Assembly (NCBI RefSeq): GCF_003967555.1 | Contig: NZ_BIFS01000001.1 | Location: 2,852,001-2,916,000, forward strand | Reading direction: 5' to 3' | Length of the DNA stretch: 64,000 nucleotides | From: Dictyobacter kobayashii | GTDB lineage: Bacteria; Chloroflexota; Ktedonobacteria; Ktedonobacterales; Ktedonobacteraceae | Shown: positions 1 to 9,500 of the stretch, in pieces | Position numbering within the stretch: position 1 is the first letter of the stretch | Layout: the number at the start of each line of letters is the position of its first letter | The notes under the pieces: generated by a model | Seen by the model: only the letters and a program-made list of their open reading frames with translations | Told to the model about the DNA's origin: nothing | Databases searched by the model: none | Program-made: the position numbers and the translations under genes

Positions 1-67
1 GCCGCCTGCAGAGCGGCCTACCTGATTAAATGGTATACCTTCAAGTAGGAGTATAAGGATAAATTTT

Positions 68-1012
68 ATGCGTGACATTACTATTTTCAGTGGCAGCGCT
101 CATCAGGAACTAGCCTGGGAAATAAGTACATATCTGGGCCTTCAGCTCTCACCGACCCACATTCAACATTTCAGCAATGACTGCCTCTATGTTCAAATGA
201 ATGAGAACTGCCGTGAGAGTGATGTCTACCTGATACAGCCGCTGGTAACCCCGGTGCAGGAAAATCTGATGGAGCTGCTGTTTATGTTGGATGCGGCCCG
301 TGGCGCTTCGGCAGCACGTCTGACAGCGGTCATTCCATACTATGCATACGCACGATCAGACAAAAAAGATGCCCCGCGCATCTCGATTGCGGGCCGTCTG
401 GTTGCAGACTTACTCCAGACCGCGGGAGCCAATCGTGTTATCACAGTTGCCCTGCATGCACCACAGGTCCATGGCTTCTTTAGCGTCCCCACCGACCACT
501 TGAACGCTCTCAATGTGCTTGCCCAACACTTCCGCTCCTATAATCTGACCAATGGCATCGTCGTCTCCCCTGACCTCGGTAATGCAAAATCGGCCACCTA
601 CTTCTCACGGCTCCTCAACATGCCAGTCGCAGCAGGTAGCAAGAAAAGGATCAGCGATGACAAGGTCATCATTGATAGCATCGTTGGCGATGTCAGCGGA
701 AAAGATATCATCATCATCGATGACGAAATCGCTAATGGCGGTACAATCGTAGAAATCCTACAACATGTACGCAAGCGCGGCGTAGGAAGAATATTTGTAG
801 CCTGCACCCATGGTCTCTTTACCGGTAAAGCCATTGAGCGCCTCAAAAGCCAGCCAGATATCGAAGAGATTGTAACTACCAATACCGTGCCGATACCAGA
901 AGAGAAGCGTCTATCCAACATGACAGTGCTATCGCTGGCCCCATTGATTGCAGAAACGATTCGCCGCAATCATAATGGTGAGTCGGTAAGCAGTCTGTTT
1001 GACACTATTTAA
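68..1012 (+). CDS. prs: Ribose-phosphate pyrophosphokinase (PRPP synthetase)
   Basis: Transfers pyrophosphate from ATP to ribose 5-phosphate to give PRPP, the precursor of purines, pyrimidines, His and Trp; cytosolic. At 314 aa it has the usual family length. Visible motifs are the N-terminal FSGSAH segment, the ATP-binding stretch YARSDKKDAPR (about residues 98-108), the flexible-loop region LHAPQVHGFF with the metal-binding His, and the PRPP-binding loop IIDDEIANGGT near residue 218. Classical bacterial enzymes read closer to DDxIDTGGT and DLHAxQIQGFF, so this belongs to a divergent subgroup. The ATG follows GGAGTATAAGGAT. It stands alone, 57 kb from the purine cluster that uses its product. 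Confidence 0.95.
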   Translation: MRDITIFSGSAHQELAWEISTYLGLQLSPTHIQHFSNDCLYVQMNENCRESDVYLIQPLVTPVQENLMELLFMLDAARGASAARLTAVIPYYAYARSDKKDAPRISIAGRLVADLLQTAGANRVITVALHAPQVHGFFSVPTDHLNALNVLAQHFRSYNLTNGIVVSPDLGNAKSATYFSRLLNMPVAAGSKKRISDDKVIIDSIVGDVSGKDIIIIDDEIANGGTIVEILQHVRKRGVGRIFVACTHGLFTGKAIERLKSQPDIEEIVTTNTVPIPEEKRLSNMTVLSLAPLIAETIRRNHNGESVSSLFDTI

Positions 1013-1144
1013 GTAGCTAATAGCATTTTAAATAGCATGCGTTCTTAAGCTGCAGCCTCGCGCCAGTAACACTTGCTTAAGCTTTGAAGTGTGGTGAGTA
1101 GTAGCTGTAGCAGCCTTTCGCCACCCTTCAGACCCAGCAATTAT

Positions 1145-2308
1145 TCAGCTGAGCTTTTTATCAATAGAAACTACGGGTAGCATGCGGCCGGGAGGCGTGA
1201 GACGTTTTCTTGTCGCGCTGGCCAGGGTATTCTGTCCTACTTCGAGGGCAACGCTGGCCAGGGTCGGCGGATGGCACAGCATATTGGTATAGGCGGCATT
1301 CGCCAGCGGACAATGGCACTCGCCGGCTTTGATACTGCGGCGCAAGGCATCCGCTTTAGCGGTACGCCAGGTAGCGCCAAAATCATAATCGAAGTCCCGT
1401 AGATTACCCATGGATTCGGCGCGGATACAACAGGTCCAGACATCCCCATTAGGCGCGATCTGTGCCGACGCTACACCAGCCAGGCAAGGGATAACCTGGC
1501 GCTGCTCCGCCAGCGTACGTTTTACCAGATCATAATAGCGATCGCGAAATGCCTGTGTGATACGCGAGACGCCGGCCTGATTAGATTGGCGCAATCCTTG
1601 CTGTAAATGTTCAATGGCGGGCTGGTATGAACCAAGCGCAGGAGTGATACCCGTACCCACAGTATCTAACTCAACCCGCTCCTCAGCAATCTCACTGATG
1701 AACGAATCTGGTCGCAATTCTTGCTTAACATATTGATAGATATGCTCAAAATCATCAATATTAAAGTTTGAGATAACGGTATGCACACCCAGGGTAAAAT
1801 TTTTATAGCGAGACTTGAGAGCTTTCAAGCCAGCATAAGTACGCATAGCCCGCTCAAAATTGCCTTTGACACCACGAATCTGATCGTGTTTCTCACCAAT
1901 ACCATCCAGTGAAAGATTGACGATGACCTCTGAAGTTGGAGCCGCTTGCAAGACCTGTTCGATACGAGCGGGAATAATTTTGTCTTGAATACCATTGGTC
2001 GGGATATTGATAATGCCTGGCTGGCAATGGCGGTAGGCTGCGGCCACGATCGCTGGCAGATCTCTGCGCAAAGTAGGCTCGCCGCCGCTAAACGTAAACC
2101 AGTACGCCGCTCGACCTAGCGAAGCAAAAGTTTGATTATATTCCTCAAGCGTAAAATCATCGTTAGGACGTTGCCAGACATTACAGGTTTTGCAACGCGA
2201 ATTACAGCGGTAGCTAACGCTGATTGTCAGGCTCATCGGCAGCGCCAATGGCTTCCCCAGCACATATGATGCCTGGAGTTTCGCGATTTTTGGTAAGACC
2301 TCAAGCAC
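1145..2308 (-). CDS. Radical SAM protein with SPASM-like C-terminus
   Basis: An iron-sulfur enzyme that cleaves S-adenosylmethionine to start radical chemistry; the substrate is unknown. The cluster motif CNSRCKTC lies near residues 35-42, followed by FSGGEPTLR (SAM-binding GGE motif) and a TIM-barrel pattern with NLSLDG. The C-terminal third carries further cysteines (CLAG, TCC, CHCPL, CHP) around APNGDVWTCC, as in SPASM or twitch domains that bind auxiliary Fe-S clusters. The GTG start at 2308 has AGGAG nine bases upstream. There is no adjacent peptide precursor or obvious partner, so a RiPP role is not supported. It is convergent with prs. Confidence 0.85.
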   Translation of the reverse strand: MLEVLPKIAKLQASYVLGKPLALPMSLTISVSYRCNSRCKTCNVWQRPNDDFTLEEYNQTFASLGRAAYWFTFSGGEPTLRRDLPAIVAAAYRHCQPGIINIPTNGIQDKIIPARIEQVLQAAPTSEVIVNLSLDGIGEKHDQIRGVKGNFERAMRTYAGLKALKSRYKNFTLGVHTVISNFNIDDFEHIYQYVKQELRPDSFISEIAEERVELDTVGTGITPALGSYQPAIEHLQQGLRQSNQAGVSRITQAFRDRYYDLVKRTLAEQRQVIPCLAGVASAQIAPNGDVWTCCIRAESMGNLRDFDYDFGATWRTAKADALRRSIKAGECHCPLANAAYTNMLCHPPTLASVALEVGQNTLASATRKRLTPPGRMLPVVSIDKKLS

Positions 2309-2708
2309 GCTCCATCGCTCCTCTCTCCTACCGCTTCCGCATGCTTATTGCAAAGAAGGGGCGGATAGCATTGCTAATTTGCATTATGCTACCCATGCGA
2401 ACGTCAACTGTTATGAAAAATGCAGGCTCTCTCGCTATCTCTTTGATAAGCTATACAAATGGTAGATCAAAGCGGCCTCGACCGGAAGAAGCAAAAGTAT
2501 CAATATACATATACGTTCGTATCACAATGGGCAAAGAAGCTGACGCGCCTCTAGCATAGAGCTACCCTCATGCTTTCCACTCTCAAAAAATTCTGTTATC
2601 CTAAAGGAGGTACAGCGAAGAAAATTTCCGCTTTTGGCGAGAGTAGAAGAATAGAGTTGGTAGGAGCCACAAAAGCGAACCACCGTAGTAAAACTTTTGG
2701 GGGACTGA
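2309..2708. other. 400-bp intergenic region between divergent genes
   Basis: No gene is supported here. It should hold the promoters of the radical SAM gene (minus) and the sigma-like gene (plus). A strong Shine-Dalgarno-like AAAGGAGGT sits near 2604 with no start codon at a useful distance. An inverted pair CGCTTTTGGC (about 2630) and GCCACAAAAGCG (about 2667) could form a hairpin in the leader of the sigma-like gene. Confidence 0.4.
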
Positions 2709-3452
2709 ATGATCGATCTAAGTGATCCTGCACTTAATGAGCGCTTACGCCGTCGGACCGCAGAGGGACGCTATGAGATTGGCGAAAGTGAACTTGTTGT
2801 AAACATTCGCGCACAAAAGACTGCGGGCAATGAAGCCGGGGTGCGCTTTCTCTGCGAGGTGTTGCTGCTACGCAGTGCGCCAGCTTTCCAACGCCATACG
2901 CAGGGGTTGCGCCATCGGCCAGAATTACGGGAAGAAGCGATTGCGAACATGGGTGAGCACCTGTTACGCGAGGCGCAAGATCCCGCTGAAATATTTATCA
3001 CACAAAATTTTATTCACTATCTACGCTGTCTCTGTGTCGATGAATTTAACCGTGTCCTACGTCAAGAAGGGCTGGGCTATCGACGCGACGCCGAGGGTCG
3101 TCCAAGTGGACGACCACAGCATGTACCACGATCACTGGTGGAAACGCTGCGACCAGCCAACGCGGATGACGAGAATCAGCCCGCATCGGATGTTGCGGAT
3201 CCACGCGACCAGTATGAAGAGATGCATGCCGAGGATGAAAGCCAGCGTATTTTAACCTACCTGCGCGATCCACTCGACCGCAAGATTATGACCCTGCGGG
3301 CCATCGAGGGGCTCAAGTGGGATGATATCGCGGAACTATGTAAGAAGACGGAGCGCACGGTACGCCTGCGCTATGAACGTGCACGCAGCTATCTACGTGA
3401 ATGTGTGATAAAAGAACAACATAATCCGTATACATCAGCAATGCAGCAATAA
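2709..3452 (+). CDS. Sigma-70-like factor with region-4 helix-turn-helix
   Basis: A probable transcription factor of 247 aa. The C-terminal part (about residues 180-235) reads as a sigma region 4 / LuxR-like helix-turn-helix: DPLDRKIMTLRAIEGLKWDDIAELCKKTERTVRLRYERAR, containing the pattern 'is it cleaved by R, does it enter, recognition helix RTVRLRYERA'. The middle (about 85-130, FITQNFIHYLRCLCVDEFNR) is a plausible region 2. The two halves are joined by a charged linker rich in D, E and P. GGGGGA lies just upstream of the ATG. It is followed after 40 bp by an XRE-type regulator, so the two are probably co-transcribed. It could act as an ECF-like sigma factor or as a sigma-derived DNA-binding protein; the exact family is not resolved. 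Confidence 0.7.
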   Translation: MIDLSDPALNERLRRRTAEGRYEIGESELVVNIRAQKTAGNEAGVRFLCEVLLLRSAPAFQRHTQGLRHRPELREEAIANMGEHLLREAQDPAEIFITQNFIHYLRCLCVDEFNRVLRQEGLGYRRDAEGRPSGRPQHVPRSLVETLRPANADDENQPASDVADPRDQYEEMHAEDESQRILTYLRDPLDRKIMTLRAIEGLKWDDIAELCKKTERTVRLRYERARSYLRECVIKEQHNPYTSAMQQ

Positions 3453-3492
3453 TCATTATACCAAGCAAAAGGGAACGGAAAGGAGTACTCAA

Positions 3493-4083
3493 ATGAACAC
3501 TCCCGAATTAAGACAACTCAAGATGGCATGGATCGCCGCGAAAGAAGCCGGTGATACCCAGGCACAACTACGTATACTCCAGGATCATCCTGCCCAGCAG
3601 GACGAGTTGATTGACTTTATCGCTGGCTATCAAGCCATTGGCGGAGCCGAGAGTATCGATCAAGAAGCAAGTCTGTTGCCTGTTACCAGGCGTGCTCTGG
3701 CCAGCGCCCTTGAGCGTGTGTTTGAAGCTCAAAGCGCCTTCGCGACCCTGACCGAGTTACGCAAAAGCCGTAACCTGAGTAAAGTGGAGGCCGCTAAAGG
3801 GTTACGACTCAGCGTTGACGTCTGGAATAAATTTGAAAATGGCGCCATTGAACTGGTCAGTTTGAGCCAGCGCCAGCTAGAGCGACTGGCCCAATTCTTC
3901 CAGGTCAGCATTGAGCAATTTAGCGACTCGCTCGGTGGGAGCCAGCCTGCCATCACACTCAATCGCCGCCAGACCCGTGAAGCGGCAAGCCAGGCTCAGC
4001 AAGGACCGCAGAAACAGAGCTTTGCCGAAGCTATCGCACGCAGCACAATGTCCAGGGAAGACCAGAAGTTCTGGTCAGAATAA
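3493..4083 (+). CDS. XRE-type helix-turn-helix regulator
   Basis: A 196-aa protein with a Cro/C1-type helix-turn-helix at about residues 80-145 (LTELRKSRNLSKVEAAKGL, then a second helix pair ending VSIEQFSDSL). The N-terminal 75 residues are helical and acidic and look like an interaction domain. The C-terminal tail is Q- and A-rich and ends MSREDQKFWSE. GGAAAGGAG precedes the ATG with good spacing. Because it lies 40 bp downstream of a sigma-like gene on the same strand, a role controlling that factor is a reasonable inference, but it lacks a membrane segment and a zinc anti-sigma motif. Confidence 0.75.
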   Translation: MNTPELRQLKMAWIAAKEAGDTQAQLRILQDHPAQQDELIDFIAGYQAIGGAESIDQEASLLPVTRRALASALERVFEAQSAFATLTELRKSRNLSKVEAAKGLRLSVDVWNKFENGAIELVSLSQRQLERLAQFFQVSIEQFSDSLGGSQPAITLNRRQTREAASQAQQGPQKQSFAEAIARSTMSREDQKFWSE

Positions 4084-4105
4084 TAGTAACAGAGTATAGC
4101 CGTTC

Positions 4106-4825
4106 CTATCTCCCTTTTGTGGCATAACCTATATACGAAACGCCCTTAAACCAACCCGGGGCAAGGGCCAGGCGTCCCTCAATAAGCTTTGGCATAAAAC
4201 CAGTCAGTTCCTGAACCTGTAGGTTTTCCTGGTGGATAAGAGGCTGAAGCTCAGCTGGCTTGATAAAGGCATGATAATTATGTAATCCCGGTACCAGGCC
4301 TTGTTTCTGGAAGAAGCGCTCACCAATCCGGATCAAGACCAGTTGGGCCAGCAAGGTCCGATTAATAGTATCAAAGATAAAAATACCGCCAGGAGCCAGC
4401 ACGCGAGCGATTTCATGGAGAGTTGTTTTTAAATCGCTCACATGCTCCAGCACATCCAGGCATACGATGACCGAAAAACTACCATCAGCATATGGTAAGG
4501 ACTCTGCGTAGCCCTGATCAAATGATACATTGTGCCCCAGGCGCGCCTGCTGTATATAGCGCCTGGCATCATCTAACGCTCCTTTAGTAGGGTCTAAGCC
4601 GGTCATGACTGCTCCACGGCGTGCCAATTCACGGCAAATCAAGCCGCCACCACACCCTACCTCTAAAATTTCTTGTTGTGCCAGAGCATGGCGGCCAAAA
4701 ACGCGCTCGATACGTGACTCAATATAATCGCAACGGTCAGAGGTTATACGATAGAGCAGATTATTTTTTTCGTACCATCCATAACTAGTAAAGATCTCTT
4801 CTTGTGAAGATGGACGCGATACCAT
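4106..4825 (-). CDS. UbiG-like class I SAM methyltransferase
   Basis: A soluble SAM-dependent O-methyltransferase of 239 aa. SAM-binding motif I is LEVGCGGGLICREL (about residues 53-66), followed by the acidic residue of motif II (GLDP), YADGSFSVIVCLDVLEHV (motif IV region), and APGGIFIFDTINRT, where the TINR signature is typical of UbiG/Coq3 enzymes. Ubiquinone is not known from Chloroflexota, so the substrate is more likely another hydroxylated ring or lipid. It is convergent with the XRE gene (22 bp apart) and divergent from scpB. Confidence 0.8.
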   Translation of the reverse strand: MVSRPSSQEEIFTSYGWYEKNNLLYRITSDRCDYIESRIERVFGRHALAQQEILEVGCGGGLICRELARRGAVMTGLDPTKGALDDARRYIQQARLGHNVSFDQGYAESLPYADGSFSVIVCLDVLEHVSDLKTTLHEIARVLAPGGIFIFDTINRTLLAQLVLIRIGERFFQKQGLVPGLHNYHAFIKPAELQPLIHQENLQVQELTGFMPKLIEGRLALAPGWFKGVSYIGYATKGR

Positions 4826-4989
4826 AAGTAACCCACTTTCACTTGCTTCAGCTTACACATTACACAATTACACTATAGAAGTTATAGCATATCCATTACT
4901 CCTGCCACCTGATGGCGGTGGAGACAATGGATATGCTGATGTGAGTGGTGAACGGGAAGCTTGTCTGTCATGGTATACTTTTCTCTACA

Positions 4990-5598
4990 ATGGAACAGAA
5001 TATAGTGGATGATCAGAATGAAGAGGGACAGGTACCTCGCCAGCATGCTAGTGCGATTGAGAGCTTGCTTTTTGTGGCCGGACGTCCGTTAGAGCGGGGT
5101 GAGCTACGTAAGCTGCTCATGGTTAATGAGCAGCAGTTGACTGATGCTCTTGAGGTGCTAGCACAAGATCTGGGCCAACAAAAGCGCGGGATACGTCTAC
5201 AATTGTTGGGTGAGCAGATTCAGCTTGTAACGGCCCCTGAGAACGCACGCTACGTGGCAGCACTACTTGGTCTACCTATGACTGCCAGGCTAACCTCAGC
5301 AGCCTTAGAAACGCTCTCAGTGGTAGCCTATCGCCAACCATTAACCAGGAGCCATATTGAAGCGATCCGAGGCGTCAATAGTGATCGCGCATTGATGAGT
5401 TTATTGCAACATGGGTTGGTTGCAGAAGTTGGGCGAGCACCAACCGTTGGGCGGCCCGCGCTCTTTGCGACTACGGCAGAATTTCTACAACAATTCGGGT
5501 TGACAACATTAGAAGAATTACCTGGCGTCACTATATCCAGGCCAGCCGAAGAGCAGTCAGCCATTCAAGATGCTGGCACATTGCCTGAGACACCTTAA
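4990..5598 (+). CDS. scpB: Segregation and condensation protein B
   Basis: The kleisin-associated winged-helix subunit of the bacterial condensin Smc-ScpAB, which acts on the nucleoid during chromosome segregation. About 202 aa from this ATG. Family features are the opening AIESLLFVAGRPLERGELRKLL, the central ETLSVVAYRQPLTRSHIEAIRGVNSDRAL, and VGRPALFATTAEFLQQFGL at the end of the second winged helix. An in-frame GTG at 4945 would add 15 residues that do not resemble the family; neither start has a clear ribosome site. scpA is not adjacent. nfo follows after 29 bp and may be co-transcribed. Confidence 0.92.
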   Translation: MEQNIVDDQNEEGQVPRQHASAIESLLFVAGRPLERGELRKLLMVNEQQLTDALEVLAQDLGQQKRGIRLQLLGEQIQLVTAPENARYVAALLGLPMTARLTSAALETLSVVAYRQPLTRSHIEAIRGVNSDRALMSLLQHGLVAEVGRAPTVGRPALFATTAEFLQQFGLTTLEELPGVTISRPAEEQSAIQDAGTLPETP

Positions 5599-5627
5599 TA
5601 AAATCAAAGAATAAGGAACAACGAGCT

Positions 5628-6527
5628 ATGCGTATTGGTCGCCATATGCCCACTAACTCAAAAATGGTAAAAGCTGCCCAGACAGCCCAACAGATTGGTT
5701 GCGAGGCTATTCAAATTTTTGCCAGCAATCCAACAGCCTGGCGGCCACCTGCCGATGATCCTAAAATTTGTAGCGCCTTTGCTGAAGCGGCCCGCGCCTG
5801 CCATCTGGATCCAGTGGTGCTTCATGCTCCATACCTGATCAATTTAGGCACCTCGGATGATGTTGTCTGGGAAAAATCTATTACACTCTTGAGCTGGACT
5901 TTAAAGCGCGGGGCGTTATTAGGGGCACGTTACGTTGTCTTCCACACGGGTAGCCATCGTGGGGCAGGTGTAGAAGCGGGTCTGGCACGCATCGTACAGG
6001 CCATTGAACGCATTCTACCTGAAACGCCAGAAGAAGTTATGCTGCTGCTTGAGAATGACGTAGGGGCGGGCAACGCCCTGGGCCACAGTTTTGATCATCT
6101 CGCTCTAGTACTTAATCAGTTACCACATTATAGACAGCGCCTGGGAATTTGTCTGGATACCGCCCACCTATGGGGAGCGGGCCATGATATCTCCACACCT
6201 GAAGCGGCACTGCTGGTCCTGCAAAATTGCGCTGCTACATTCGGCTTAGAAAGACTGCAAGTTATTCATCTGAATGATACTGAGAAAGCGCTGGGCAGCC
6301 ACCGCGATGTACATGCACGGCTCGGCGAAGGCATTATCGGCCAGGCCGGCCTCAAAACATTCTTACAAGATCCACGGCTACAGCATAGCGCGATTCTGAT
6401 GGAGACACCTATCAAGTTGGACGAAAACGGCAAGGAAGATTGGGTCCATGATAGCGGCGAAGTTGCCAGGGCCAAAGAATTGGCTGGCTATCCGGTACCT
6501 GAGAGCATACTCGGCAACATAGAATAA
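5628..6527 (+). CDS. nfo: Endonuclease IV (AP endonuclease)
   Basis: A zinc-dependent DNA repair enzyme that cuts 5' of abasic sites; cytosolic, 299 aa, a TIM-barrel family of usual length. Metal-ligand motifs are in the expected order: FASNPTAWRPP near the N-terminus, VLHAPYLINLG, VFHTGSH, LLENDVGAGN (Glu), ICLDTAHLWGAGHD (Asp and His), VIHLNDTEKALGSHRDVHARLGEG, and METPI near the end. The ATG follows AAGGAAC. It is in the same orientation as scpB, 29 bp downstream. Confidence 0.95.
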   Translation: MRIGRHMPTNSKMVKAAQTAQQIGCEAIQIFASNPTAWRPPADDPKICSAFAEAARACHLDPVVLHAPYLINLGTSDDVVWEKSITLLSWTLKRGALLGARYVVFHTGSHRGAGVEAGLARIVQAIERILPETPEEVMLLLENDVGAGNALGHSFDHLALVLNQLPHYRQRLGICLDTAHLWGAGHDISTPEAALLVLQNCAATFGLERLQVIHLNDTEKALGSHRDVHARLGEGIIGQAGLKTFLQDPRLQHSAILMETPIKLDENGKEDWVHDSGEVARAKELAGYPVPESILGNIE

Positions 6528-6584
6528 CAACTGCTATCAGATTGATCAAGTTACAAACATAACCAGGGGTGTGCGGTTACTGTA

Positions 6585-9500
6585 CTATTTGGATACTGGT
6601 TTGGAATGGGGCGTAGCGGTACCCTTAACGGTCGGGCTCGCAACAGGATGCGTGGTGGCCACAACAGGCACCTGCGTTACTGCTGTAGAAGTTGTGCCAG
6701 CGACTGGACTCGAAACAGGCGTGGGTGTTATCTTCACCTGCGCCGTCGGAGTAACCTGTGCCTGGGGAGGCGGGGTAGCTGGCTGTGTAGGGTCCGCAGT
6801 AGGAGTCACAGCCGCCACCGCTAAATTCACCGTAATGGTGATAGGAGCCCCGACCGAAGGAGTCAGTGTGGTAGAAGCAGTATAGGGCTGAGGCTGGCCT
6901 GCCAGACCACTGACATTCACTTTGAATACTAGCGTTGAAGTAGTGCTAGCATTAGCCAGGCCAGAAGTCGAACCCAGGGTCAACCAGGGTTGATCAGGAG
7001 CCGACGCCGTCCAATTCAAGGTCCCACCACCGCTATTGCTGATAGTTACAGACTGATCGGCAGGATTACTACCAGCGACAGTGCTAAAAGACAGATTGGT
7101 CGTATCGACACTCATGGCAGGTGGGACAACCACCACAACTGTCACTGGTATCGTCACGGTGCCAACATTGCCCCCGGTGAGACTATTAGTAGCATTGATG
7201 ACGACATTTGGTACATAGGTACCCGGAGGAGCAGTAGTCGTATCCATAATCAGATTAACATTAGTGGTAGAACCTGCGGCAAGCTGTTTTCCTCCCGAAG
7301 TCGATAATGAGAAATACGAGGCCGCTCCCATCTGCAGTGATGCAGTCCAATCTAATGGTGCATCGCCAGCATTGTTGATGGTAATCAACTGCGTGGCCTT
7401 ACCAGGAGAGACACTCAGATTCAACGATCCCGGGCCCGCCACTAGCTTAGGAGTGCCTGCCAGGCTCAATGAAACAGGAAGAGATTGCGAACTTCCCACA
7501 ATCGCAATGCCGTTATCCAGCGCGACAAGGGAAATAGAGCCAGAATACTGGCTACCTTTAGCCAGGCCAGCGGTATGAGGGGTCACCGTAAATGTTGCGC
7601 TCTGGCCGCTTTTGAGCACGGCATTCGCAGGTGAAACAGTCAGCCAGCTTGGTGAACTCGCGGTTACACCAGTAGGAATGATTTTTACTGCTCCACTACT
7701 ACAGGTACCAACCACGCCAATCGTGAAAGATTGGGCGGCAGGCTCCGCACTACCCAGAGCCGAAAAATCCAGGCTGGAGAGCGAGGGAGCCTGCAATGTG
7801 CAGGGTGGTTGTACTGTCAGGTAAACGTCTATACTCTGTGTGCTTACAACTTTCTTACTACTATCGGTCGCGGTTAGTGTCAGCTGACCTGAATATGGAC
7901 CAGCCTTCAAACCAGCCAGGGTAACGCTAACCTGCGTCGTAGCCGACTTATTGGGCGCGAGAGAGCCATTGCGTGGGGTAGCGTGGAGCCAGTTACCACC
8001 ATCGGTAGTAGAAACCCCGGCACTCCAATTTAAGCTACTCTTACAAGAACTACTGGTAGTCATGCTCACAACGTTAGCCGACTTAACAGCGTTTGCGCCG
8101 CTTGTATTTGCCTGGCCGGCTAAACCATAGAAGGTCAATGGTTGACTTGAAACCTGTAAAGAGCAGGCTGGACTCACCACCAGATTGACCGGGATAACCT
8201 GAGGATTCTGTGACAGTAAATTACCCGCGGCATCGCGCGCAAAGACACGAATAAGACCTGTATAAGTATTCGGCGTCAGTGTGTTCAATAACGCTGCCCG
8301 CACGCTTAAGATCGTTGACTGATGCGCATTTAACTGACCGGAACTCTGATTCAAAGACAGCCAGGCACCACCAGCCAGTGAGATCGCCGAGGCAGACCAT
8401 GAAAGAGGCGCGCCTCCGCTGTTCTTCAAGCTAAGCATCTGAGCAGGAGGGCTACTGCCCTGGGCACTGGCACTAAAGGAGAGGGTCGACAAGCCTAGAT
8501 TCAAGGCAGGCCGGTCTGGCTTATTCACAGACAGACTTACCAGCAAGACCTGGGTGCCATGACCAGAAGTAAAAGTAATCGAGCCAGTATAACTACCAGG
8601 GTTCAGGCTACTCGTATTCGCGACCACCACCGGAGCCGCTGGTGTCACCCCATGTGCCTGACTGACCGACAACCATGGGGTATTACTTTGAGCGCTCCAT
8701 GAAACAGGTTCAGAGCAGCTCTGAGTTTGATTTAAGGTAATAGACTTCGAGATGTTCGTAGACTGCTGATAGATAGTGGTCATATCTAGCATTCCAGGCG
8801 ATATCTGCAGGCTACAGTTAGGTGTAATAGTGACGCTCACATAAACACTTTGAGGGCTATGGAGTACAGAGGCCTTACCTGTGCTCGCAAAGGTCACATG
8901 TGCACTATAGGTACCAGGCAACAACGAACTGGTATTCACTTTAACCTGGGCCGTTGAGCTACCAGTGGGGTCCACCACTGTATTATTAGCAGAGACGCTC
9001 AGCCAGGAAGCATCTGTGGTTGCTTTCCAGCTCAAAGGCAAGGCACCTGGATTGCTCACCGTAATGACCTGTGGATCAGGATTAGAACCACCATCAGCGC
9101 CAGTAAATGACAACACAGCAGGGGTCAATTGCAACACCGGCTCGTGTCCCGCCTGCAAAGGTAGCACTTGCATCTTAATAGGCAGTCTACTATCGCCCGC
9201 GCTAGATGAAAAATTTACCTGGGCGGCATAATCACCGGCCTGCAAATCAGCACGATTGACAGCCACCATGACATCAGTTGGAGGTGCATTAGCGGACAAT
9301 ATACCACTCTGTGGGCTCAGCATCAACCAGGGCTGCGTCGTAGTCGCCTGCCAGGCAATCTGGCCTGCACCACTATTGGAGAGTGAGATCTTTTTCAGGG
9401 TATTGGTAGCCTGATCGCCGGCCCCAAAATCCAGCTGATTCTCAGAAATATGTAAATGAGCCGGGCGCAATGGGCCAATATCTCCAATAACCTGAATAGG

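Noticed and set aside
2224..2559. Open frame of 111 codons on the plus strand overlapping the radical SAM start
   Set aside because: No ribosome site, low-complexity composition, and antisense to a clear gene at its beginning.
4945..4989. GTG at 4945 as start of scpB
   Set aside because: Adds 15 residues without family similarity, although no strong ribosome site supports the ATG at 4990 either, so it remains possible.
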